A stretch of DNA of 12,003 nt from positions 1-12,003 of the forward strand of contig CAMDCH010000057.1 in NCBI GenBank assembly GCA_945889655.1, read 5' to 3'. The notes beneath the pieces were generated by a model. The model ran no database searches, was not told the origin of the DNA, and saw only the letters and a list, made by a program, of their open reading frames with translations. The stretch's first letter is position 1, and every line of letters begins with the position of its first letter. Of the stretch, positions 1 to 6,403 are shown piece after piece. A program made the translations under genes and the position numbers. The stretch comes from SHZT01 sp945889655. GTDB lineage: Bacteria; Gemmatimonadota; Gemmatimonadetes; Gemmatimonadales; GWC2-71-9.

Positions 1-125
1 CTGCCGCGGGTACCACCCACAGTGCGACTATCGAGGAAATGCGGCGTGCGATCGTTGATGCGGGATTCACCCCCGCCCGCCGCCGACAGGACTATTCCAT
101 CGTCACCGAGGAGAGGGCGGCGTGA
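1..125 (+). CDS. Radical-SAM menaquinone biosynthesis enzyme, C-terminal end (MqnC-like), partial
   Basis: Only the last 40 or so codons are inside the window, read from base 3 to the TGA at 123-125. The visible end contains EEMRRAIVDAGFTPARR, which resembles the extreme C-terminus of the MqnC/MqnE/CofH radical-SAM group, where an 'IxxAGxxPxxR' segment closes the protein. In that group MqnC (cyclic dehypoxanthine futalosine synthase) and MqnE (aminofutalosine synthase) act in the futalosine route to menaquinone. The 'AGFTP' form fits MqnC best, but the radical-SAM CxxxCxxC motif lies outside the window, so the member cannot be fixed. The gene overlaps the next one by 4 nt (GTGA), suggesting translational coupling. 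Confidence 0.55.
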   Translation, partial: AAGTTHSATIEEMRRAIVDAGFTPARRRQDYSIVTEERAA

Positions 126-526
126 CGTCGAAGAAGGAAGTCCTCATCATCGTGGGTTCCGAAAGCGACCGCGAACGCGTCGCCGCCGCCCAGAAGGCGC
201 TGGACGAGGCGAATGTGGGTTACGAATTCGTGGTCTCATCGGCGCACCGCAATCCCGAGCAGACCGGGGACATTGCGAAAAACGCGAGGAAGAACGGGTT
301 CCGCGTGATCATTGCCGGCGCAGGCCTGGCCGCTGCGCTCCCGGGATTCATGGCGTCGTTGTCGGACCTCCCGGTCGTGGGTCTCCCGCTGGAAGTCGGG
401 CCCCTCCAGGGCGTGGATGCCCTGTATGCCACCGTGCAGCTCCCGCCCGGATGTCCCGTCGGGACCGTCGGTATCGGGAACGCAAAGAACGCCGCGCTGC
501 TCGCTGTGCGAATCCTCCGCGCCTAG
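122..526 (+). CDS. purE: Short, divergent PurE-family protein (AIR carboxylase / N5-CAIR mutase family)
   Basis: The 134-residue product has the PurE fold signature throughout: VGSESD (residues 11-16, phosphate binding), SAHRNP (40-45, containing the catalytic His42), AGAGLAAALPG (65-75) and LPPGCPVGTVGIG (107-119). PurE rearranges N5-CAIR to CAIR (class I, working with PurK) or carboxylates AIR directly (class II) in purine synthesis. Three things are odd. Class I enzymes have a second conserved His in GGAAHLPG, which is Ala72 here. The usual SAHRTP is SAHRNP. The protein stops about 25-30 residues early, so it lacks the usual C-terminal helix. No purK lies in view. The GTG start has a strong purine-rich Shine-Dalgarno (about 108-116) and overlaps the upstream stop. 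The family is certain. Whether this is the housekeeping PurE or a paralogue with another job is open, so the symbol is provisional. Confidence 0.85.
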   Translation: MTSKKEVLIIVGSESDRERVAAAQKALDEANVGYEFVVSSAHRNPEQTGDIAKNARKNGFRVIIAGAGLAAALPGFMASLSDLPVVGLPLEVGPLQGVDALYATVQLPPGCPVGTVGIGNAKNAALLAVRILRA

Positions 527-583
527 CGCGGGCCCCTCGAGTGCCCGGGCCGCTGGTATCCCCTGAGTGCCGTGTCTAGTTCC

Positions 584-2821
584 ATGATGACCAGGTTATT
601 GGCCCTCCTGTCGCTGGCCGCGGCAGGCACCCTCCAGGCGCAGGAACGGCGCGTCTCCGGCTCGGTTCGCTCCGAGGCCGACAGCGGTGCCGTCGCCGCC
701 GCCCTGGTAACCGTCCCCGGCACCATCATCCAGGTCCGGACCGACTCGTCCGGCCGTTTCGAGTTCACCCGTCCGTTTCCCGGCGGATTCCGCCTCATCG
801 TCTCAGCGCACGGCTTCCTCCCGGATACGGTGGCCGTCACGGCTGAAACTGATTCCATCCTCGCCAGCCTGGTACCATCCGCGGTACAGCTCGCGCCCGT
901 TGAGGTCGAGAGCGAGGCCAGTGTTGCCCGTTCCCGGTTCGAGGACCTCGCGCAGCTGTCGACCATCACGCTCTCCGCCACCGAGCTGCGTCGAGTTCCC
1001 ACGGTCATGGAGCCGGACGTCATCCGCGCCATCCAGCTGCTGCCCGGCACGGTGGCAAAGAACGATTTCTCGATCGGGTTCAATGTGCGGGGCGGGGAAG
1101 ACGACCAGAATCTCATCCAGGTGGATGGCATCACGGTCTTCAACCCCTCCCACATGGCGGGGCTGTTCAGCACCTTCGACGCGGACGCGGTCGGCCGCAC
1201 GGATTTTCTCACCGGGGGCTTCCCGGCCGGCTACAGCGGACGGCTGTCCAGCGTCCTCGATATCGGGATCCGCGACGGCGATTCCACCCGGATCCGGGCC
1301 AGCAGCCTCATCTCCCTGCTGTCGAGCAAGCTGATGTTTGAGGGCCCCATCCGGAACGGCACGTCCTTCCTGCTCACGGCCCGCCGGACGTACATGGACG
1401 TGGTAGCCCGAACGATCAAGCGCAACCTCCCGTACTACTTCACCGACCTGCTCGGCAAGGTGTCCACCCGCGGACCTAACGATGGCCGGATCACGTTCAC
1501 GGGCTACTGGGGGCGGGATGCCCTGAACCTCAAGCTGGTGGACAGCACGGAGTCATCGGACCGTGTGGACCTCGCGTTCAACTGGGGCAACCGCCTGGCA
1601 GGCGTTACCTGGCAGCTCCCACTGGAGTCCGCCCGACTGCGGACCCGCGCCTCAGTGAGCAACTACACCACGACCCTCGGCCTGCTTCCGGACCTGATCC
1701 GGTACGACAACGCGGCGCTCCTGCTGAGCGGCTCGTCGGCGCTCGCTTTCAACCCATGGACGGGTCACAAGGTTGAGGTCGGCGCCGGTATCGAGCAGTA
1801 CGCCATGCGCCTCGACCTGGTCAGCCCGGCCATCGGCACATCGCTCATGCACTCCCGCTACCGCACCACCGTGGCGTCGGCGTTCATAGACGAGCAGTGG
1901 TCGGCCCATCGCAAGTTGCTGGTTCGCCCCGGCGTGCGGGTGGAGCATGTTCCGCAAGCGGGATTCACCGGGATTTCTCCGAGAGTCGCGGTGAAGTATT
2001 TCCTCTCCACCACGCTCGCCCTGACGGCGTCCGCCGGCCGCTACTACCAGCCGGTGCACTCGATCCGCGACCAGGAGTTTCCCATCACGATCTTCGAGTC
2101 ATGGATCAGCGCCGACCGGAACGTGCCAGTGGGACGCGCCGACCATGCCGTGCTCGGGATCGAGAAGTGGATGTACCGGGACATCCAGCTGACACTCGAG
2201 GGATACCACAAGCGGTACAAGAACCTGGCCAGCCCCAACCCGGTGCAGGACCTGAGGCGCCAGGGAGACGAATTCGATCCCGCCACTGGCACGGCCAGCG
2301 GCGTGGACTTCCTGCTGCGGCGCCATGCCGGGGCCATCCGGGGGTGGATCGCCTATACGTTCGTGAAAACATCCCGCACAACCGGCGACCTGACCTATCC
2401 GCCCTCCCACGATCGCCGGCACACGTTCAACGTCGTGTTCGAGGCGCCCGGCCCGCTTCATAGTCGGCTGACGGTCCGCTGGGGTTACGGGTCACCGCTG
2501 CCATACACGGAATTCGTGGGCCAGTGGGAACACCGCCGCTATAACCCCGTCACCCACGTCTTCGACGACACGAACGACGAGCCGATCGCGGGCCCGCGCA
2601 ACGGGGCGCGGTATCCCCATTACACCCGCCTTGACGCCGGAATGCGCTGGAGCTTCCGGAAATGGGGCGTGCAGTGGGAGCCCTATTTCCAGGTCGTGAA
2701 TGTCTACAACCGGCGAAACGTCTTTCTCTATTTTTTCGACTTCGAGGCCATTCCGCCCACGCGCACTGGCCTTTCCCAGCTCCCGATTCTCCCGACATTC
2801 GGCGTGGAGATCCGGCTGTGA
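584..2821 (+). CDS. TonB-dependent outer-membrane receptor with N-terminal carboxypeptidase-regulatory-like domain
   Basis: A protein of about 745 residues. An N-terminal signal peptide (MTRLLALLSLAAAGTLQAQ) is followed by a carboxypeptidase-D regulatory-like beta domain (about residues 22-105, with RVSGSVRSEADSGAV and TDSSGRFEF). A plug domain (about 120-240) contains FNVRGGEDDQNLIQVDGI and ends near GGFPAGYSGRLSSVLDI. The remaining roughly 500 residues look like a beta-barrel, rich in alternating aromatic segments, and end in the strand TFGVEIRL. Such receptors import a ligand too large for porins, using TonB energy; the ligand cannot be read from the sequence. The start is uncertain. ATG 584 or 587 gives the cleanest signal peptide, while an in-frame GTG at 572 has only a weak GAG upstream. 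The stop overlaps the following lipoprotein start by 4 nt, so the two are likely co-translated as an outer-membrane pair. Confidence 0.9.
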   Translation: MMTRLLALLSLAAAGTLQAQERRVSGSVRSEADSGAVAAALVTVPGTIIQVRTDSSGRFEFTRPFPGGFRLIVSAHGFLPDTVAVTAETDSILASLVPSAVQLAPVEVESEASVARSRFEDLAQLSTITLSATELRRVPTVMEPDVIRAIQLLPGTVAKNDFSIGFNVRGGEDDQNLIQVDGITVFNPSHMAGLFSTFDADAVGRTDFLTGGFPAGYSGRLSSVLDIGIRDGDSTRIRASSLISLLSSKLMFEGPIRNGTSFLLTARRTYMDVVARTIKRNLPYYFTDLLGKVSTRGPNDGRITFTGYWGRDALNLKLVDSTESSDRVDLAFNWGNRLAGVTWQLPLESARLRTRASVSNYTTTLGLLPDLIRYDNAALLLSGSSALAFNPWTGHKVEVGAGIEQYAMRLDLVSPAIGTSLMHSRYRTTVASAFIDEQWSAHRKLLVRPGVRVEHVPQAGFTGISPRVAVKYFLSTTLALTASAGRYYQPVHSIRDQEFPITIFESWISADRNVPVGRADHAVLGIEKWMYRDIQLTLEGYHKRYKNLASPNPVQDLRRQGDEFDPATGTASGVDFLLRRHAGAIRGWIAYTFVKTSRTTGDLTYPPSHDRRHTFNVVFEAPGPLHSRLTVRWGYGSPLPYTEFVGQWEHRRYNPVTHVFDDTNDEPIAGPRNGARYPHYTRLDAGMRWSFRKWGVQWEPYFQVVNVYNRRNVFLYFFDFEAIPPTRTGLSQLPILPTFGVEIRL

Positions 2822-4116
2822 GGGCGCGTCTCGCAGTCGTGGCCCTGCTCGCCGGACTGCTCGGCTGCGAGCTCACTGAGATCACGCTCAATCCCGGCAA
2901 ACGGACCGTCGTGGTCCAGTCCATCCTCAACCGTGATACGGCCACCCAGTTCGCCGTTATCGAGTATTCGTTCAACGGCGATACCACGGGCCGGACGTCG
3001 GGCCGCCGCGTGATTCCGACCGGCCGTCCCCAGTTTCCGGTCGTGGGAGCCAGGGCGATTCTCACGTACCCCGGACCGGGACCATGCTCCGGACGGAACG
3101 ACACGCTTTTCGAGGTGGTGCCGAGCGGGACTCCCCTACAGCCCTCCGGCAGATACCAGGGCGTTCCCTGCGCCCTCCAGCCCGGGGGTCGCGCCCGTCT
3201 CACCGTGAAGACCGCCGCAGGGGAGATCGTAACGGGGGAGACGGTGATGCCGGGCATCGCCAACCGCCGGATCGTCGCGGGGGTGGATACCGTGCGATTC
3301 GAGATGGATACACTGTCGGTCTGGAAGGAGCGCGACACGATCCGGATCGCGATGGACGCGGCGCCGGGCCGCGCAATACAGGTCGAGGCCCGCCCCGTCG
3401 AAGACCTGACCAACCTGGTCCTTTACCTGTTCTCGGACTCGCTCGGCATGGCGCTGGCCGGCAACCTCGTGAATCCCTTTGAGGATGACGGCACCTTCAT
3501 CTTCCATTCGGGCCGTTTCTACCGCTTGGCCGTGGTGCTGGGCGACACCAACTACTTCGACTACGTGCGGTCGATCAGCGATCCGGTCACCGGCCGAGGG
3601 TATATCAATCACATTCGGGGCGGGTACGGTGTTTTTGGGAGCGTAGACATGGAGGAATACATCCTCCGTGTCATCGGGGACCAGCACGATCCGCGCGAGG
3701 GGACCTATCGCTTCACCGGCACGGTCGCTAATACGACCGTCGACCTCTCAGTTGAATTGTTCCTGGATCGCGACCCTGGCTACGACGGATCTGATGAGCC
3801 GCTTTCAGGATTCGTTCGCGGCGTGGTCACGGAGGGAGCGATCGACCAGAGCGGGGTAGGCGTGTTCGGGACGGCGATAGGGGTGAGTGGCTCCGATCCG
3901 AACGCCCTCCAGTTCAACTTCCAGTTCACCCGGGTCATCGTCGCCGGCAATAACGCGGTCACGCGGAGGTACAGTCTCAACGGGATCCGGGCAGGCGGGC
4001 TCAATGCACCCTTCAGTATCCTGCTCCGCGTCACCAATGCGAACAACACACTGGTTCGATCAGGAACGGTGACTGGCCGTCAAACGCAGGGCCCGATATC
4101 CTCGGGACAACCTTGA
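2818..4116 (+). CDS. DUF4249-like outer-membrane lipoprotein, partner of the TonB receptor
   Basis: The GTG start overlaps the receptor stop (GTGA). The first residues, MRARLAVVALLAGLLGC, form a lipoprotein signal peptide with Cys17 as the lipidated residue, so the mature protein should sit on a membrane face, probably the outer membrane. The next 270 or so residues are beta-rich and reach a GGYGVFGSV segment (about 268-276). A similar 'GG.GVFGS' closing motif is typical of DUF4249 lipoproteins encoded beside TonB receptors in Bacteroidota and relatives. The product is 432 residues. About 150 residues after that motif form an extra beta-rich region (roughly 285-432), longer than I expect for the family. 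By analogy with SusD-type partners it may help capture the receptor's ligand, but this is inference. The family assignment rests on motif and context and is moderate. Confidence 0.7.
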   Translation: MRARLAVVALLAGLLGCELTEITLNPGKRTVVVQSILNRDTATQFAVIEYSFNGDTTGRTSGRRVIPTGRPQFPVVGARAILTYPGPGPCSGRNDTLFEVVPSGTPLQPSGRYQGVPCALQPGGRARLTVKTAAGEIVTGETVMPGIANRRIVAGVDTVRFEMDTLSVWKERDTIRIAMDAAPGRAIQVEARPVEDLTNLVLYLFSDSLGMALAGNLVNPFEDDGTFIFHSGRFYRLAVVLGDTNYFDYVRSISDPVTGRGYINHIRGGYGVFGSVDMEEYILRVIGDQHDPREGTYRFTGTVANTTVDLSVELFLDRDPGYDGSDEPLSGFVRGVVTEGAIDQSGVGVFGTAIGVSGSDPNALQFNFQFTRVIVAGNNAVTRRYSLNGIRAGGLNAPFSILLRVTNANNTLVRSGTVTGRQTQGPISSGQP

Positions 4117-4127
4117 ACGGAGCCAAA

Positions 4128-4580
4128 ATGAACCGACGGACATTGCTTCTCTCGCTGTTAGCGTTGGGCATCGCGAGCCCGTCGGCTGCGCAGTCTGCGG
4201 CGGCGGCGAAGGCGGATGAATCCGCGGTCCGGGAGGCGGTCAATTCCTACCTGCACGGCCTCAAGTTCAACGACGTCGAGGGCCTGAAGAAGGCATTCTG
4301 GCCGGAAGCGAAGCTGTTCTTCGTGGGACGGGACGGGAAACTCGGCGAGCTGACACAGGCGGCCTGGTACAAGGGTTTTGCCGGAAATGCCGGCAAGGAA
4401 GAGCCCGGGGATCTCCGGATAACGTCTGTCGAAGTGACAAGCAACGCGGCATCGGTGAAGGTAGTGGAGGACTATCCCGGGAAGCCTGGCACCCGCTATA
4501 CGGACTACCTGTCGCTGTTGAAGCTATCTGGGAGGTGGTGGATCGTGAACAAGATCTACACGGTGGAGCCTCTCAAGTAG
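4128..4580 (+). CDS. Secreted NTF2-like (SnoaL / lumazine-binding-like fold) protein
   Basis: The start ATG at 4128 is preceded by GGAG (4119-4122) at 5 nt spacing, so it is preferred over an in-frame TTG at 4113. The N-terminus MNRRTLLLSLLALGIASPSA is a signal peptide, with probable cleavage around residues 20-22, placing the mature protein in the periplasm or outside. The remaining 128 or so residues match the pattern of the nuclear-transport-factor-2 superfamily (Lumazine_bd_2 / SnoaL-like): an opening helix ESAVREAVNSYLHGLKFND, then FWPEAKLFFVGRDGKL, and a closing beta-sheet with YTDYLSLLKLSGRWWIVNKIY. Proteins of this kind are small cone-shaped binders or enzymes with no fixed function. 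It starts 11 nt after the lipoprotein stop and probably shares its transcript. Its function is unknown. Confidence 0.75.
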   Translation: MNRRTLLLSLLALGIASPSAAQSAAAAKADESAVREAVNSYLHGLKFNDVEGLKKAFWPEAKLFFVGRDGKLGELTQAAWYKGFAGNAGKEEPGDLRITSVEVTSNAASVKVVEDYPGKPGTRYTDYLSLLKLSGRWWIVNKIYTVEPLK

Positions 4581-4648
4581 CCGCGTCATAATCTGCTTCA
4601 GGTTGTGATCAAGGTTTCCACAAACAGCGTATGCATTTGTGCTGTAAG

Positions 4649-4683
4649 TAGTTAGCTATGCGTTCCTCCTGGTCTAGTTAGCT
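4649..4683 (+). repeat. Two 9-bp direct repeats upstream of the TetR gene
   Basis: TAGTTAGCT occurs at 4649-4657 and again at 4675-4683, 26 bp apart (about two and a half helical turns), in the AT-richer spacer before the TetR gene. They could be sites for a regulator, but they are short enough to be chance. Confidence 0.3.
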
Positions 4684-4702
4684 CGGGGCTGCGATAGCTG
4701 GT

Positions 4703-4744
4703 GATCGTCTATCTCGATACTCTAGCGTATCGTGGTAGACGTTC
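4703..4744. promoter_or_regulatory. 42-bp imperfect inverted repeat, probable operator of the TetR regulator
   Basis: CGTCTATCTCGATAC (4706-4720) and GTATCGTGGTAGACG (4727-4741) are inverted copies with 13 of 15 positions paired, separated by TCTAGC. The symmetry extends two more pairs outward across one mismatch, giving 15 of 18 pairs over 42 bp. It ends 12 nt before the ATG of a TetR-family gene, and a -10-like TATTCT (4746-4751) lies directly downstream, so bound protein would cover the promoter. TetR-family repressors commonly bind such palindromes to repress themselves. The length is greater than a usual single-dimer site of about 15-30 bp, which may relate to the two HTH domains in this regulator. 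A terminator is unlikely: there is no T tract and no gene ends nearby. Confidence 0.65.
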
Positions 4745-4756
4745 CTATTCTTTGGC

Positions 4757-5575
4757 ATGGCTCCCAAGACATCCAGGAGGACCGCCAAGCCGGCAGTCCG
4801 CGAACGCCTGCTCGGCGCGGCCCGCAAGCTGGCGGGAGAGTACCCGACCCGGTCGATCACCCTTGCCTTGGTCGCCGAATCGGCCTCCGTCAGCTGGCCC
4901 ACGGCTCGGCGGCACCTGGGGACGACCTCGGCGCTCCAAGACTACCTGCGCGGTGACCAGGGTGACCTTTTGGAAGAGCCCGGCACCCGCGATCGGGTCC
5001 TTTCGGCCGCGGCCGCCGTGTTCGGTGCGAGGGGGTACGCGGTCGCGACGCTTGATGATGTAGGCGCCGCCGCCGGGATGACCAAGGGCGCCGTCTACCG
5101 TCACTTTTCCAGCAAGGCGGATCTCTTCGTGGCCCTCGCGGAACGGCGGCTCGGCGAGCGGCACGCCACGCTGGGCGAGGATGTCGCCCAGGCGCTCAGT
5201 ACGGATGATCCTCCCCCAAGGCTCGCGCGATTGCTCCAGCGATACCTCGAGGTCGCACGTGACCAGCCGGCCTTCGCGAACCTCCTGCTGGAGTTCGTCG
5301 CGGAGCGTCGCGACGAACGCGTGCGAGTTTCGGTGCAGCGCGCGCATCGGGGACAGTTGATGCGAGCCGCCGAGTCGGCGAAGCGGTTGCAAAAGGCCGG
5401 ACGCATCAGCGAACGGGTGGATCCGGACGCCTTCGCGGTACTGTGGCTGGCCCTGATCGAGGGCTTGTTGTTGCTCTCCGCGGCCGATCCGGCCATCGTG
5501 GAGCCTGGAAAACTCGCGCCCCGCCTGGTGGAACTGCTCTGGAACGGGATGAAGCGACGCTACGGAGGGCGTTGA
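4757..5575 (+). CDS. TetR-family transcriptional regulator with two tandem HTH domains
   Basis: The 272-residue product has two TetR-type N-terminal domains in one chain. The first spans about residues 14-64 (VRERLLGAARKLAGEYPTRS, with recognition-helix region VSWPTARRHLG). The second spans about 78-126 (TRDRVLSAAAAVFGARGYA, with recognition helix MTKGAVYRHF then SSKADLF). The two align closely in length and pattern; the second is the more canonical. A helical ligand-binding and dimerisation domain follows (about 127-272). Ordinary TetR proteins have one HTH domain and about 190-220 residues. The gene follows a 42-bp palindrome, so autoregulation is likely. No Shine-Dalgarno precedes the ATG, and a TATTCT box ends 5 nt before it, which would fit a leaderless transcript. 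It probably leads the downstream run, with 3 nt to the next gene. The effector is unknown. Confidence 0.9.
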   Translation: MAPKTSRRTAKPAVRERLLGAARKLAGEYPTRSITLALVAESASVSWPTARRHLGTTSALQDYLRGDQGDLLEEPGTRDRVLSAAAAVFGARGYAVATLDDVGAAAGMTKGAVYRHFSSKADLFVALAERRLGERHATLGEDVAQALSTDDPPPRLARLLQRYLEVARDQPAFANLLLEFVAERRDERVRVSVQRAHRGQLMRAAESAKRLQKAGRISERVDPDAFAVLWLALIEGLLLLSAADPAIVEPGKLAPRLVELLWNGMKRRYGGR

Positions 5576-5578
5576 CGC

Positions 5579-5917
5579 ATGGGAAAACTGATCAAGTGGC
5601 TCGTCGTCGCGGCGTTTGCCGGAGGGCTGCTGGGCGCTGGTTCATACGCGGGGGCCCGCATGAGCGTGGGGAAGTTTCTCGGCTCGCCGGCGCCGCCGAT
5701 GGGAACGCAATCGGTCCAGATGGTCTTGACGGGAGTCGCTGAGATTCCCGAGCATCCCCGCGCCTGGGAGTTCCGATATTCCAAGGTTGAAGCCATTGCC
5801 AACAAGCCCGCGAAAATCTTCGTGTCGCTGGACGGCAAGGTGATTGGCAGCGTGCCGAAGGATCTCCAGCGGCGAATCGAAACGTGGCGCAAGGCCAGGG
5901 AGATCCGGGATCCATGA
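5579..5917 (+). CDS. Small membrane-anchored protein of unknown function
   Basis: I do not recognise this 112-residue protein. A positively charged start (MGKLIKW) leads into a hydrophobic segment (about residues 7-25, VVAAFAGGLLGAGSYAGA) that could be a membrane anchor or an uncleaved signal. The soluble rest contains no Cys and shows no enzyme motif. It looks like a small beta-strand domain (SVQMVLTGVAEIPEHPRAWEF and KIFVSLDGKVIGSVPK) ending in a charged helix (DLQRRIETWRKAREIRDP). It begins 3 nt after the TetR stop and its TGA overlaps the ispF ATG by 4 nt, so it is locked into this operon on both sides. That suggests it is a real, translated gene and a possible target or partner of the regulator. 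Confidence 0.7.
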   Translation: MGKLIKWLVVAAFAGGLLGAGSYAGARMSVGKFLGSPAPPMGTQSVQMVLTGVAEIPEHPRAWEFRYSKVEAIANKPAKIFVSLDGKVIGSVPKDLQRRIETWRKAREIRDP

Positions 5918-6393
5918 GGCAGCGGTTCGGCATCGGGTATGACTCGCACACGTTCGGCGCCAAGCGGCCGCTCAAGCTGGCCGGTGTGACGATTCAGCAC
6001 ACGTCGGGCCTCACCGGCCATTCCGACGGCGATGCCGTGGCCCATGCCGTTACCGACGCGTTGCTGGGCGCGGCGGCGATGGGAGACATCGGCAGGCTAT
6101 TCCCGGACACCGATGAAAAATGGAAAGGCGCTGATTCGTTGAAGATGCTGGCCGAGGTCAAGCGCCGGCTCGTCGCCGCGGGCTACAGCATCGTGAATGT
6201 GGACGTCACGGTGATCACGGAAGCACCCAGGATCACGCCCCACGTCGAAGAGATGCGAAAGAACCTGGCCGGAATCCTCACGACCGCCGTTGGCGCGATC
6301 TCCGTGAAGGCCAAGACTAACGAGGGCATGGATTCGGTAGGGAAGGGAAAAGGGCTCCAGGTGTTTGCGGTGGCCTCCATCGGAGGCGCCTGA
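5914..6393 (+). CDS. ispF: 2-C-methyl-D-erythritol 2,4-cyclodiphosphate synthase
   Basis: IspF cyclises CDP-methylerythritol 2-phosphate to the 2,4-cyclodiphosphate, releasing CMP, in the non-mevalonate isoprenoid pathway in the cytoplasm. The 159-residue product is of normal length. It shows GIGYDSH (metal ligands Asp10 and His12), GHSDGDAVAH (third ligand His44), GDIGRLFPDTD and the C-terminal KAKTNEGMDSVGKGKG, the nucleotide-binding and trimer-core region. The ATG at 5914 overlaps the previous stop (ATGA) and gives the canonical N-terminus; purine-rich AGGGAG (5897-5902) lies upstream. No ispD is adjacent. All key residues are present, so it should be active. Confidence 0.97.
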   Translation: MRQRFGIGYDSHTFGAKRPLKLAGVTIQHTSGLTGHSDGDAVAHAVTDALLGAAAMGDIGRLFPDTDEKWKGADSLKMLAEVKRRLVAAGYSIVNVDVTVITEAPRITPHVEEMRKNLAGILTTAVGAISVKAKTNEGMDSVGKGKGLQVFAVASIGGA

Positions 6394-6403
6394 CCGCTTC
6401 AGG

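Noticed and set aside
528..553. GC-rich inverted repeat just after the purE-family stop that could be a terminator
   Set aside because: The stem needs a bulge, has only about 7 pairs, and is not followed by a T tract. In such GC-rich sequence this is expected by chance.
22..579. A 185-codon open frame on the + strand overlapping the purE-family gene
   Set aside because: It is extremely Arg/Pro-rich and out of frame with a clear PurE homologue, as expected for a shadow frame in GC-rich DNA.
2662..2817. An in-frame upstream extension of the lipoprotein gene into the receptor gene
   Set aside because: The longer start would bury the lipoprotein signal peptide and overlap the receptor by about 160 nt. 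GTG 2818 gives a proper signal peptide and lipobox Cys.
4614..4646. ACAAA...TTTGT and ACAGC...GCTGT short inverted repeats in the spacer before the TetR gene
   Set aside because: The 5-bp arms interleave and cannot form one stable structure, so they were judged chance symmetry.
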